This document shows, piece after piece, positions 10,956-20,365 of a stretch of DNA of 64,000 nt. Position 1 is the stretch's first letter. Each line of letters begins with the position of its first letter. Both the position numbers and the translations under genes were made by a program. The DNA comes from Mayamaea pseudoterrestris (Eukaryota; Bacillariophyta; Bacillariophyceae; Sellaphorales; Sellaphoraceae). The stretch is taken from the NCBI GenBank assembly GCA_027923505.1, contig BROI01000003.1, positions 620,001-684,000 of the forward strand, in the 5' to 3' direction. Below the pieces are notes generated by a model. The model was not told the DNA's origin. It searched no databases and saw nothing but the letters and a program-made list of their open reading frames with translations.

Positions 10956-12281
10956 ATGGCGCCATTGGCCCTTCCCAGTCGGCTGGAACCAGTTTCGGTT
11001 CCCATTTTTGCAATAGACTGGTTTGTTCCTCGGCATGCGAATATAGTGGGTGAGCCAAGATCTTCTGTAGTTGCATACTGCGGTGGTGGAGGAAGTGCTA
11101 AGACTGGCGTTACAAACTCCATTTTCGTCGATTGTTACAGTGATGGCAGCGGAAGGAAACAGTCCCTGGTAATTCCTACAGACGATGAGATTGGAGTAGC
11201 GTTGAAAATCTATCAGCATGAAGTCAAGCTGAGTCTTTGGCTGGCTGTCTGCGTCAAGAATAGCGTTCGCCGCTATCGACTGCCAACGGGTGAATCGGCT
11301 GGTGAGATCGACGTTGGAGAGGAAGTCAGTACCGTCGCTATACACCCGACTGGACGATTTATTGCTATTGGGTGCGAGTCTGGACATATTATCGTTTATG
11401 CAATTTCCAAAGATGATATAGATGATGAAACCTTTACGAAAGCAACCGAAGTTTTTCGTGACGATCGACACAAAAAAGCAGTTTGCTGCATGGCTTTCTC
11501 CGAATATGGTGGTCGTCTCATCACGAGTGGAAAAGATGGCAAAGTGTTTATATACGAAGGCACTAATTTTATGATTGGGTTGACCTGCACGGTTACGGAA
11601 GTTAGCGACCCACCGCCTCCGACGCAGCGAGCACCCCCGCAAATTATTGTCAAGGGATGTGCTTTTTTGGATCACCAAGGCCTAGAAGCAGTAACTGTTG
11701 CTTCGCCACGACGCGGAAAAGCATACATTGCTCGATGGGTACAACAGTCTGATGAGCAAGGATTCGTCTTTGTCGACAAGCAAGTCTGCTACCAGCATCC
11801 CATTTCCTCGTTCAGCCTGTCTGCAGATCGCACATTGATTGCCCTTGGAAGCTCGGATGGGAGCGTCCTTCTTCGAGATGCCATTAAATGGAAGCCACTG
11901 AAAACTTTCTTTGAGGTCCACGACTTTCCCGTCACATGCATCGCAGCGCGACCCTATCCGACAGAGAAGTTGTTGGGTGAGGAGGATGGGGTCGTCATGG
12001 CCGCCAGGACCGCGTCTGCGGACGGAAAGCTTGCCTGCCTCACGCAGCAAAAGCGAGGGCCCAGATCATCCGAGCAACAGAGTTCAGGTGTAATGGTATT
12101 TATGAACCAAGTCGCGTTGTTTTTGATCTTCTTGGCATTACTGCTGACTCCTGTGATTAAGGAGTACCAACAGAAATGTGGGCATGAAGCGTTCGATTCG
12201 GCAAATAAGCGTCGCTGTCTGGTGGATAGTGTGCTCCTCGCACCGTCCTCTCGGCCTGGCGTTGGCGTCCCTCCCTACTGA
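10956..12281 (+). CDS. SEC12: SEC12/PREB-like guanine nucleotide exchange factor for SAR1
   Basis: A single frame of 441 residues. The motif GGGGSAKTG at residues 43-51 corresponds to the K+-binding loop region of SEC12/PREB, which is needed for SAR1 activation. WD40-like blades follow (VSTVAIHPTGRFIAIGCESG, CCMAFSEYGGRLITSGKDGKVFIYEG, ISSFSLSADRTLIALGSSDGSVLLRD). A single hydrophobic span (VALFLIFLALLLTPVI, about residues 386-402) lies near the C terminus, with a short tail. This is the layout of SEC12: a cytosolic beta-propeller anchored in the ER membrane, starting COPII vesicle formation by loading GTP on SAR1. Confidence 0.88.
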   Translation: MAPLALPSRLEPVSVPIFAIDWFVPRHANIVGEPRSSVVAYCGGGGSAKTGVTNSIFVDCYSDGSGRKQSLVIPTDDEIGVALKIYQHEVKLSLWLAVCVKNSVRRYRLPTGESAGEIDVGEEVSTVAIHPTGRFIAIGCESGHIIVYAISKDDIDDETFTKATEVFRDDRHKKAVCCMAFSEYGGRLITSGKDGKVFIYEGTNFMIGLTCTVTEVSDPPPPTQRAPPQIIVKGCAFLDHQGLEAVTVASPRRGKAYIARWVQQSDEQGFVFVDKQVCYQHPISSFSLSADRTLIALGSSDGSVLLRDAIKWKPLKTFFEVHDFPVTCIAARPYPTEKLLGEEDGVVMAARTASADGKLACLTQQKRGPRSSEQQSSGVMVFMNQVALFLIFLALLLTPVIKEYQQKCGHEAFDSANKRRCLVDSVLLAPSSRPGVGVPPY

Positions 12282-12594
12282 GAACTCTCTACCTTATTAC
12301 CGCATTAATGAGTTGCATGTTAGGCTTTCAGAATTATTCATTTACTTAGTTTGCCTACTCTGTATTGATTTTCGTGGTCGCAATAGCAGAGGACGCTCGT
12401 CAGTTGTATCGTTACTATTGCTTTGTCCCCTGCTATTCGAGTGATCGCTTCGATCCATGAGTGCGTGTATAAAGCACTTTTCCGATGACTATATCATCAA
12501 CCAATGGCGAGACGTAAGGTGCGAAAAATAACAATTGCAGGTGCTGTGACGAATTCATTCGCCAGTGTCGCTCCATTTACAGATGTATTTTCGT
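12282..12594. other. intergenic region, convergent 3' ends
   Basis: About 310 bases. Nothing coding or structured was recognised. Confidence 0.6.
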
Positions 12595-13831
12595 TCAGCA
12601 TTCCTGACCCGATGCTTCAGATGCATGAACGCTTCGTAGAAAGCCGACCAAGGCTTCGGCATCCTGATTGGCTGTGCGCAAGCGCTTGTCAGTGTGCTCA
12701 GGGTCGGGGCTCCCACTGGATGCTCGTTCCTGTGCTTCTCGTAAAATGTCAGGGAGACCCACACTTGTTTCTTGTATATTGGGGCCTTCATGGATGAGTC
12801 GCTCTACTTCTTGAATCTGAGTTTGAATATGTAAGGGTTGATCCTTGTCACTCTCGGTCGGGTGCAGAACAGACTCGGCGCGCTCTAGCCACGACGCCGT
12901 TCGCGTCACGACGTTTTCGCGAGAAGATCGGCCACCAGCAGCCGCAGCTGCGGTAGCTGCGGCCTTTTTGGCAGACTCGCGTTGCTGCATCTCCAGGCGT
13001 GTTCGCCATCGAATCTCCAGCTGCTCGAGTTCGGCCTGATAGCAACGAATAAGATGTAAAGATGAGAATGGTAAAATGTCAACTGACACTGCGCAAGCAT
13101 ACACATACCTGAGCCCGGTCAATAGCCGATGCATTGCCTGGGCTTCGGACAGCGGGATGGAATACCCGCTTCCCTATGCACGCATCGCCTGTAAACTTTT
13201 TCGTGATGCGCATAGGATCGCATTGTAACTTTTCGGAAAGGTAGGTCCGCAAAGTCGTTCCTGCAGGGGCGTCGAGAAAGCCCGAGTTAAAATCTTGGAT
13301 CACTCTTGCAACGTAGTTCTCTTCTTCTAAAGTCCATTTGCCGCGCCGTAAGCCATTGCCAGATTTGCTTTTGGTAGATCGCTTACTGTCGAGAGAAGAT
13401 GACCGAGGCCTTCCTCCTGCTCCATCGCCAAGTGAATATCCATCATTCGAAGGCGAGCTTCTTGAACTTTCAGTGTCACAAGATCCCGGAACTGACCCTT
13501 CCATGAATTGATAGCATGCATTTGCCAATTCATCCGATGACTCTTCTGACTTGGAGCCGACCAGCGCCACATTCGAATTTGGGGCATCGTCATTCGCAGG
13601 ACTTTCCTCTGGCGTACGCGTAGAATCTCCACCTACTCGTTGGTGCAAATCCGAATCTTTTGCATCTTCAGAAGCGTTATTTTGAGTGACTTGAAGTTGC
13701 AATTCACCGTGGCGTGCAATTTTGTCAGCAATGACACAAGGCGAGTCCCCGCAAGCAATGCTCGAGCGTTCCATTGTCGAAACTGGAGCAACCTCATGCG
13801 TTTCTTCGTCCTTTGTGCTTGTCGACTCCAT
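12595..13831 (-). CDS. heterokont Myb-like domain protein
   Basis: Exon 1 is 13831-13109, the intron 13108-13036 (GTATGT...TCAG), exon 2 13035-12595; 387 residues. The first 150 residues are serine/acidic and low in complexity. The conserved core is at about residues 163-225: RRGKWTLEEENYVARVIQDF, then GTTLRTYLSEKL, CDPMRITKKF and CIGKRVFHP. I recognise this from a domain widespread in diatoms and other stramenopiles, in which KWTxEEExY resembles a Myb/SANT helix. A coiled segment follows (AELEQLEIRWRTRLEMQQRE), then polyalanine and a C-terminal helix. Nuclear regulatory function is inferred only. Confidence 0.82.
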
Positions 13832-14555
13832 ATTTTTAGCTCGCCAGCCTATTTTTTACACCGATTTCCGACGCCTGACTGGCACAATCTGGGTTCAACT
13901 TGGCGAAAGACACACTTCGCAGAACTCGATGCCGCACGAAGATTTCTCGATTCTTCTTCGCGTCCGGCCTCTCCGACAAGCTAGATATCTGTGTTGATAT
14001 ATAAGGATAATCAAATTGAGTTATTTCAGCAGCTTTTCCCCCAAGAAGACAGCAAGGAGCCAGATGTTGTTGCGAATCGAAACCAAACGATGATACACTT
14101 CAACCTATGAGTACCGCTGCGTCTTCGGCGAAAAGAACTTGAAGTCAACCACCTGGCCAGCAACCATGGCGATAATGCAACGTATACGGCAGAATCTCTT
14201 CTTACCTGCTTACAATATCAATATAGCGATGCTTAGACCAATGCAGACAGCATGTTACCACGCAGCTAGAAAGGAGAAAGCTTTTGGAGTGTAGGAGGAG
14301 AGGACGTTTCTCCGCGGCGTTTTGTCGACACGACGAGTCGACGATTCGGTTCCGCCACGTCGGTCCGGTACTTGGAGCATAGTTTCAAAACGTCACTTCA
14401 TCATCATTTGTAGTCTCTCCGGTATTCACCCCGCGCCTCTACCTCACGTTCGAACATCGGCGTGTTGGCCACAAAGCAGCTTTCTCGTGTTGTTGTTGCA
14501 AAGTGTTTTGTATTGTAGTCAGCAATCGGCCTGCGAAAGAAGCTCAGTCATAAGA
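13832..14555. other. intergenic region between divergent genes
   Basis: About 720 bases between the Myb-like gene and the asparaginyl-tRNA synthetase. It contains open frames without ATG starts or protein-like composition. No gene or repeat recognised. Confidence 0.6.
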
Positions 14556-17173
14556 ATGGCACCTCTAATCTTGTCGGGAACGGCCGATGAACTAAAAAGC
14601 CCTCGGGCCTTAAAGGTACGCTTTTTCTTACTTCGCTTTTGCCCTGATCTGTCCTGTGCTTGGACACATTTGACATTTAGGAAGAATATTCTATACATGG
14701 AAACTCTATTGCTTCATCTACTTATAAACTTACATGGCTTTTGACCTTTATTGCCATAGATTCTCGCGGCATGCTGCAGGGCAGGTCTTCCTGTCACGCG
14801 CACCAAAGATTCCATTGCGACAAATGGATCATGCACTCCACCCTCGAGCGACGGACTAAAACTAAGCGCTCTTAGTCAATCATCTGCATCGACGATCGTC
14901 TTGACCACGAGTCGCTCCAGTCTTCTTTATATTGCATCGCTCGCACCATTGACGGGTCTAGGAGGCGCGACAGCTGCTGATCAGGCGATGGTGGATGCCT
15001 GGTTATCCTATGGATGGTCGTCAATTGATGTGTCACTGGCCGCCTCTGGAACACCAGACTTGGCATCTTTGCAAATTCTTGATCAGCACTTGCTACACTC
15101 GACGTACCTGGTGGGTGATGCAATTACCGTTGCCGATATTGGTTTGGTGGCATCCTTGTATCTACATGAACTACCTTCCGATTTTGAATCATTGAACCGA
15201 TGGGTCAAAACGATAGTGCACCAAGAGTTCTTCCAAAGCAGTCTGCAACAATTGCAACAAGGAACAACTGTTGCTGCAGCGTCGCGAACGTCTGCCACCG
15301 CGCATATTTCCACAGTCACGGACGCTGTCGCAATGAACGGCGCACCGACTGCCGTCGTTTCCAACTTGTATCGCCGCCATCGCATACGCATCAAGGAGAT
15401 TCTGCAGGCCGCTACTGGCGGTGATGGAACAACTCGATACGAAACCCAACTCGTTACTGTGGCGGGCTGGGCGCGGACCATTCGCAAGGCGTCAAGCAAG
15501 CTCGTCTTTGTTGAACTCAACGATGGGTCAACCAACACTTGCCTTCAATGTGTTTTAGACTTTGAAAAGACGGAAGGTTTTGAAGATTGCAAGAACAGTG
15601 GAGGAACTGGTGCATCCTTTCAGTTTGTCGGAACAATTGTGCCAAGTAAAGGAGGCGAACAAGCAGTCGATTTGCAAGTTTCAAAGGCTACATTGCTCGG
15701 CGCAGTGTATGGAGGTGACGTTCATGGAACCACGGTTGGTGGAATGCTCTACCCCATGGCCAAGAAGGAACACACACTTGAACATTTGCGCGAGCAAGCC
15801 CATTTGCGACCAAGGGCATCCATTCACGCGGCCGCTATGCGAATTCGGCACGCCATGGCTTTTGCCACCCACAACTTTTTCCACAATCATGGTTTTCTAT
15901 ATATTCACACACCAATTTTGACAGGAGCTGATTGCGAAGGAGCGGGAGAGCAGTTTGGTGTGACGACTTTGATGGGAACTGATCATTTGAAGCCAGGTGT
16001 CACGCTTCCTATTGTTGAAGAGAAGGAGATCTCCAAGAGTGAGCTGAAGCGACTAGAGAAGCAACGCGCCAAGGCAGATCCTACAAAACCACTGGAGGAA
16101 CATGTTCCCGGTGCTATCGACTACTCCAAGGACTTTTTTGGCCAGCGAGTCAACTTGACCGTCTCGGGTCAATTAAACGTGGAGACGCATGCCTGCGCCT
16201 TGTCTGATGTGTACACGTTTGGACCTACTTTTCGGGCGGAAGAGTCGAGAACATACCGTCACTTGGCTGAATTTTGGATGATTGAACCGGAAATTTGCTT
16301 TGCGGACTTGAACGACGATATGAATCTTGCAGAAGACTACCTGAAATACTGTGTCCAGTTTGCTTTGGAGAATTGCAGTGAAGACTTGGAGTTTTTTGAA
16401 AACAATCCACATGGCGAAGCGGGTCTTCGAGACCGTCTGCGCAATGTTTTGGACAATGAATTTAAGGTAGGTTTGTGAACGGAGTGAACGTCACAAGTGC
16501 TTGTGTGCCATGATGCTTGCTACCTTCGTAATGACGAAACCATACTACAGTCGGAATCTCTCTGATATCATTGATGAGAGCTTAGTCATCTAATTATTCC
16601 GGAACGAAGTAGAGCAGCTCTGGACAGCAAATGATTAATGTTGGTCGATACATGTTACTCACACGCATACACATCGTCATCTTCATTCAGCGCCTGACAT
16701 ATACGGAAGCGATTGAACTCTTGCAAAAGGCAGCAGCTGATGGCGTCCAGTTTGAAGTGAAGCCGGAGTGGGGCATTGACCTGCCGTCGGAACATGAGCG
16801 ATACATTTGCGAAACAATTTTCAAAAAGCCTGTAATTCTAACCAACTACCCCAAGGAGATTAAAGCTTTTTACATGAAGGTTGACGAGGACGGCCGCACT
16901 GTGGCAGCTGCTGATGTACTGGTTCCCAAGATTGGTGAAATAATCGGCGGTTCACAACGAGAGCACCGGTTGGATGTATTGAAGCAGCGCTGCATTGATA
17001 TGAACCTTGATCCGCGCGCCGTATGGTGGTACTTGGATTTGCGTCGGTACGGAACTGTACCACACGCTGGATTTGGTTTGGGCTTTGAGCGATTGATTTT
17101 ATTTGTGACGGGCTTGGACAACATTCGCGACGTAGTTCCTTTCCCTCGATGGGTTGGCAACTCGAAGTTCTAA
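14556..17173 (+). CDS. NARS: asparaginyl-tRNA synthetase with N-terminal GST-C-like domain
   Basis: Three exons: 14556-14615, 14760-16466 and 16691-17173; 749 residues, with phase 0 at both introns (144 and 224 bases). About residues 20-200 look like a glutathione S-transferase C-terminal domain ([20 protein letters not shown], the N-capping region). The OB-fold anticodon domain follows ([22 protein letters not shown]). The class II catalytic core shows motif 2 ([22 protein letters not shown]) split in the text as TFRAEES and RHLAEFWM, and motif 3 ([15 protein letters not shown]), ending DVVPFPR. The ending and the FRAEES block fit AsnRS rather than AspRS. It charges tRNA-Asn with asparagine. 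No targeting signal was seen, so it is probably cytosolic. The GST-C-like part may mediate assembly with other synthetases or factors. Confidence 0.92.
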
Positions 17174-17264
17174 GTTGCATGACTAAGGTAGTTTGAACGT
17201 GAAAATAGCAAGAATACCTAAACAATGATTTTAACTTCGATTTTTGCATTTATAAAATACTAAT

Positions 17265-17921
17265 CTATTTCTTAACTCTTTCCTTCTTGCCATGAGTCCG
17301 TTGCTTGATCTTTTCCTTTCCTTCTCGTTGCCTTTGAGTAAGCGTCATGTCTTCCAATAGCTCGGCCTGGTCCATGGCCGTCTCCTTGTCTTTTGAAACC
17401 GCCACAACTGGCGGTTTCACCTTGTTGCTCGTTGCTGTCGTCGTCGTTGTCAGTAGTCGATTCTTGGCCCAAGCGCGAAGGCGAACCATGTCAATATGCA
17501 CCGGCACAGCATTTCTCTTGGCGGAGCCGTTTGATTCATCGTCATCTTCACTCGGTCGTGTCGGTTTGGCAGCAGCAGGAATACTAAATGATTGGCAAGT
17601 CAGGCGATTATATAGAAATGGGGGGCTTTTGCGCGTCAGCAGTGCAAGACAAGCTTCAGCGGCTGGTTCACGTAGCACATCCAAGCGTTCCACCTTGACT
17701 CCAAGCTCGCGCTCAATCCGACAGACGGCTTGCTCCATGGCGTCAACCTCTGGCATGAGACCAGGAGGTACTTTGAAGAATACAAGAGGAGTGTATTGCT
17801 GTTTCTTTGTCAGATATGGAATCTTGAGGTTCAGCCGAGCATTTGCTGCTGGTGCAGCATTTGAAAGGAGAAGGAATCCGACGATTTGTAGCATGGCTAT
17901 AACGGGCAATTGTCGTAACAT
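17265..17921 (-). CDS. secreted or plastid-routed protein, possible thioredoxin-like fold
   Basis: 218 residues from the ATG at 17921. The N terminus is a signal peptide (LQIVGFLLLSNAAPAANA). A compact segment (FFKVPPGLMPEVDAMEQAV, GVKVERLDVLREPA, then RKSPPFLYNRLTCQSF) has the order of a thioredoxin/glutaredoxin-like fold with a proline-proline before a strand, but no CxxC is present. A low-complexity basic C terminus ends in lysines (KIKQRTHGKKERVKK). I do not recognise the family and the fold call is a guess. Convergent with the AsnRS gene, about 90 bases away. Confidence 0.65.
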   Translation of the reverse strand: MLRQLPVIAMLQIVGFLLLSNAAPAANARLNLKIPYLTKKQQYTPLVFFKVPPGLMPEVDAMEQAVCRIERELGVKVERLDVLREPAAEACLALLTRKSPPFLYNRLTCQSFSIPAAAKPTRPSEDDDESNGSAKRNAVPVHIDMVRLRAWAKNRLLTTTTTATSNKVKPPVVAVSKDKETAMDQAELLEDMTLTQRQREGKEKIKQRTHGKKERVKK

Positions 17922-18265
17922 ACTTGAATTGAGTATCTACCGCTGCGGTAGACTGATACAATTGTAGAAAAGATCGTCGGTTGACTTTTGGTGTGACCAT
18001 GCAAGGTGGATGGCGCGATGGCGCGATGGCGCGGTCGTCACAGAGTCAAAGGTCGTACCGGTATTGACTGCGACATACGAAGGGAACCATTCGTTCATCC
18101 AAACTGTATTGTTCCATCATCATTCGTTCCATCGCATTATTGTAGAGGAAACGCTTTGTGTGAGCAAGAGCGAACTTTGGATTAGCTGCAGGAATATAAA
18201 AGTGATACAAACGACTTGCGAGTGACTTTGCCGAGTCAACAAAAGGCATCGTCATAAGCTCCATC
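17922..18265. other. intergenic region between divergent genes
   Basis: About 340 bases, containing three tandem copies of GATGGCGC at about 18009-18034. No gene recognised. Confidence 0.6.
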
Positions 18266-20251
18266 ATGTCGTCGAATGCGCCACAATCTTCGACAGCGTC
18301 ATCAGCTCCTTTAACCGATGACCAACCAGTCTACAAGTTTCTCGTGCTTGATTCTGGTCCGATCATCAAGCTGACAAGCATCAGTACACTATGGAAGCGC
18401 GCCCAAGAATTCTATACAGTCCCCGCCGTCCTCGACGAGATTCGCGACGCCAAGGCTCGTCAGCATTTGAACCAATTGCCAATGCCACTCCAAACACGAA
18501 TTCCATCAAACCATTCCATGCAAGTTGTTTCAGATTTTAGCAAGCAAACGGGAGACTATCAAAGTCTCTCGACGACGGATCTTCAAGTCATGGCGCTCGT
18601 CTACGAGTTGGAGCGTGAGGCGTGCGGCGGAAATGTCGATCATGTGCGAAGGAAACCAAAGCGCATTGTTGGATTGGGTCCCATGCAGATTCTTGGCAGC
18701 AGCAGGAAGCAGACTGTGTCCGTTAACGCTGAGAATGGAGAGACAAAGATGGAAGAATCAAAAGTGGAAGGAAACGATGAAGAGGTACACGAGGATGTCG
18801 ACGACGCCGATTCTGATTCGGACTCATCGGACGATGATGACGACGACGACAATGATGATAACGGCGCGAGCGACAATGATGAAACGTCTGGTATCAACAG
18901 CACTAATGAATCAGCTCCTGTCAACTCGTGGGCCAAGATTGTGAATCCTCGCGCCGCTTCTACTTTGGCGACAGTGGAGGCGCCGCAGACGGAGTCGCTG
19001 CATGTTCCATTTGGCAAACTCGTGCTTGGCACTAATGAAGAGAACCAGTTTTCTGACGCGGACGATGATCCGGCTGCGAGTGATGATAGCAGTGATCATC
19101 TGGGGCTCGATGTAACCATCGAGCAAGAACTGGAGCAGGGATTTCCAAGTTTGGCTGCTGCTGCCACAGTTCCTATGGAGGACGAGTGCGAAGAAACTGA
19201 TGTTCATGATGATGCTTTGCTTTTAGAGCAGCAACTTAAATTGGAGGAGGAGCGAAAGAAGGAAGCACTCAAACCCGTGTCAAAATCAGGGAAAATGTAC
19301 AACTCATTCACTAAATACAGCGATTTGTTTAAACCTAAGCCGAAACCGGTAAAGGCTGATGTAGATTCGAGCTCAAAGCACCAAACCGAGCAGTCGAACG
19401 TACTTGCCGGTGGAGCTCCACTACCTGATGACCATGATGCGTATGAACAATCTCGTATTGTGGGAGGCTTGGCGTTCTCGGGCCAAGATGATGATGTCGA
19501 GGATGACGGTGAGGGTTGGATTACTAATTCGGCGGAAATTTCGACAATGAAAGCCTCTGGTGCTTTGGATCCCATGCGTTCTACTAACACCAAGGACAAT
19601 GCAACTGCAAAGCAGATGAGTGGTCCTTTGCCGAGTGAGCGGGCAGCCTGTGCAACGACGGATTTTGCAATGCAGAATGTCTTGCTACAAATGAATTTAG
19701 AGCTTCTTTCTGTTGACGGTATGAAGGTCCGCAAGCTGAAGTCGTGGGTCACGCGCTGCGGATCCTGCTACAAGATTTTTACGAGCACCGACAACTTGGG
19801 TCCGCTCAAGTGCAAGAGGCTCTTTTGTAGTCATTGTGGAAGCGACTTTTTGCAGCGCATTTCCTGCAGCGTCGATGGAAAGACGGGTCGCTTGAAGCTC
19901 CATTTTTCGAAGAGATACAAGAACAACCTTCGAGGAACCAAGTTTTCGCTTCCAAAGCCATCGTCGGGCAATCGCTTTCAGGGTGATCTATTATTGCGCG
20001 AGGATCAGCTGTTGGTTGGTGCTTGGAACCAAAAGGTCAAGATGATGTCCGGTGGCAAAAGTAGAGACGCTGCCCAGTCCATTTTCGGAAAGGATATAGC
20101 GTCGAACGTGGGGTGCAAAGCGTCTACTACTACTACTGGAGACGATATTCGAGTTGGTTTTGGTCGTCGCAATCCCAATTCTGCCAAGGGCAGAGAACGT
20201 CGAGGCAAGAGGAAAAAGACGGCCGACAAGGCTTGCGGACTTCGTCGATAG
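18266..20251 (+). CDS. NOB1: NOB1, PIN-domain endonuclease for 18S rRNA 3' maturation
   Basis: A single frame of 661 residues. The N-terminal PIN domain begins FLVLDSGPIIK (catalytic Asp) and continues VPAVLDEIRDAKAR (acidic residue) and STTDLQVMALVYELE (Asp). A long acidic insertion (about residues 150-400) contains runs of aspartate and serine. The zinc ribbon at about residues 490-520 reads RCGSCYKIF ... CKRLFCSHCG, followed by the conserved RGTKFSLPKP region of NOB1. It cuts the D site of 20S pre-rRNA in the pre-40S particle. At 661 residues it is longer than human NOB1 (about 412) because of the acidic insert. Confidence 0.93.
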   Translation: MSSNAPQSSTASSAPLTDDQPVYKFLVLDSGPIIKLTSISTLWKRAQEFYTVPAVLDEIRDAKARQHLNQLPMPLQTRIPSNHSMQVVSDFSKQTGDYQSLSTTDLQVMALVYELEREACGGNVDHVRRKPKRIVGLGPMQILGSSRKQTVSVNAENGETKMEESKVEGNDEEVHEDVDDADSDSDSSDDDDDDDNDDNGASDNDETSGINSTNESAPVNSWAKIVNPRAASTLATVEAPQTESLHVPFGKLVLGTNEENQFSDADDDPAASDDSSDHLGLDVTIEQELEQGFPSLAAAATVPMEDECEETDVHDDALLLEQQLKLEEERKKEALKPVSKSGKMYNSFTKYSDLFKPKPKPVKADVDSSSKHQTEQSNVLAGGAPLPDDHDAYEQSRIVGGLAFSGQDDDVEDDGEGWITNSAEISTMKASGALDPMRSTNTKDNATAKQMSGPLPSERAACATTDFAMQNVLLQMNLELLSVDGMKVRKLKSWVTRCGSCYKIFTSTDNLGPLKCKRLFCSHCGSDFLQRISCSVDGKTGRLKLHFSKRYKNNLRGTKFSLPKPSSGNRFQGDLLLREDQLLVGAWNQKVKMMSGGKSRDAAQSIFGKDIASNVGCKASTTTTGDDIRVGFGRRNPNSAKGRERRGKRKKTADKACGLRR

Positions 20252-20365
20252 TATGTTTTTTAATAGAAAACCGGTTGCACGTGTATTATAAGTCCGTTAA
20301 TAAACTGCGTCGACAGTGACTTTACAATATTGGCGCTATGATTTAAGGGCGACATCACCAGATAT

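Noticed and set aside
12504-12797. Plus-strand frame opposite the Myb-like gene
   Set aside because: It overlaps the real exon on the other strand and carries no recognisable features.
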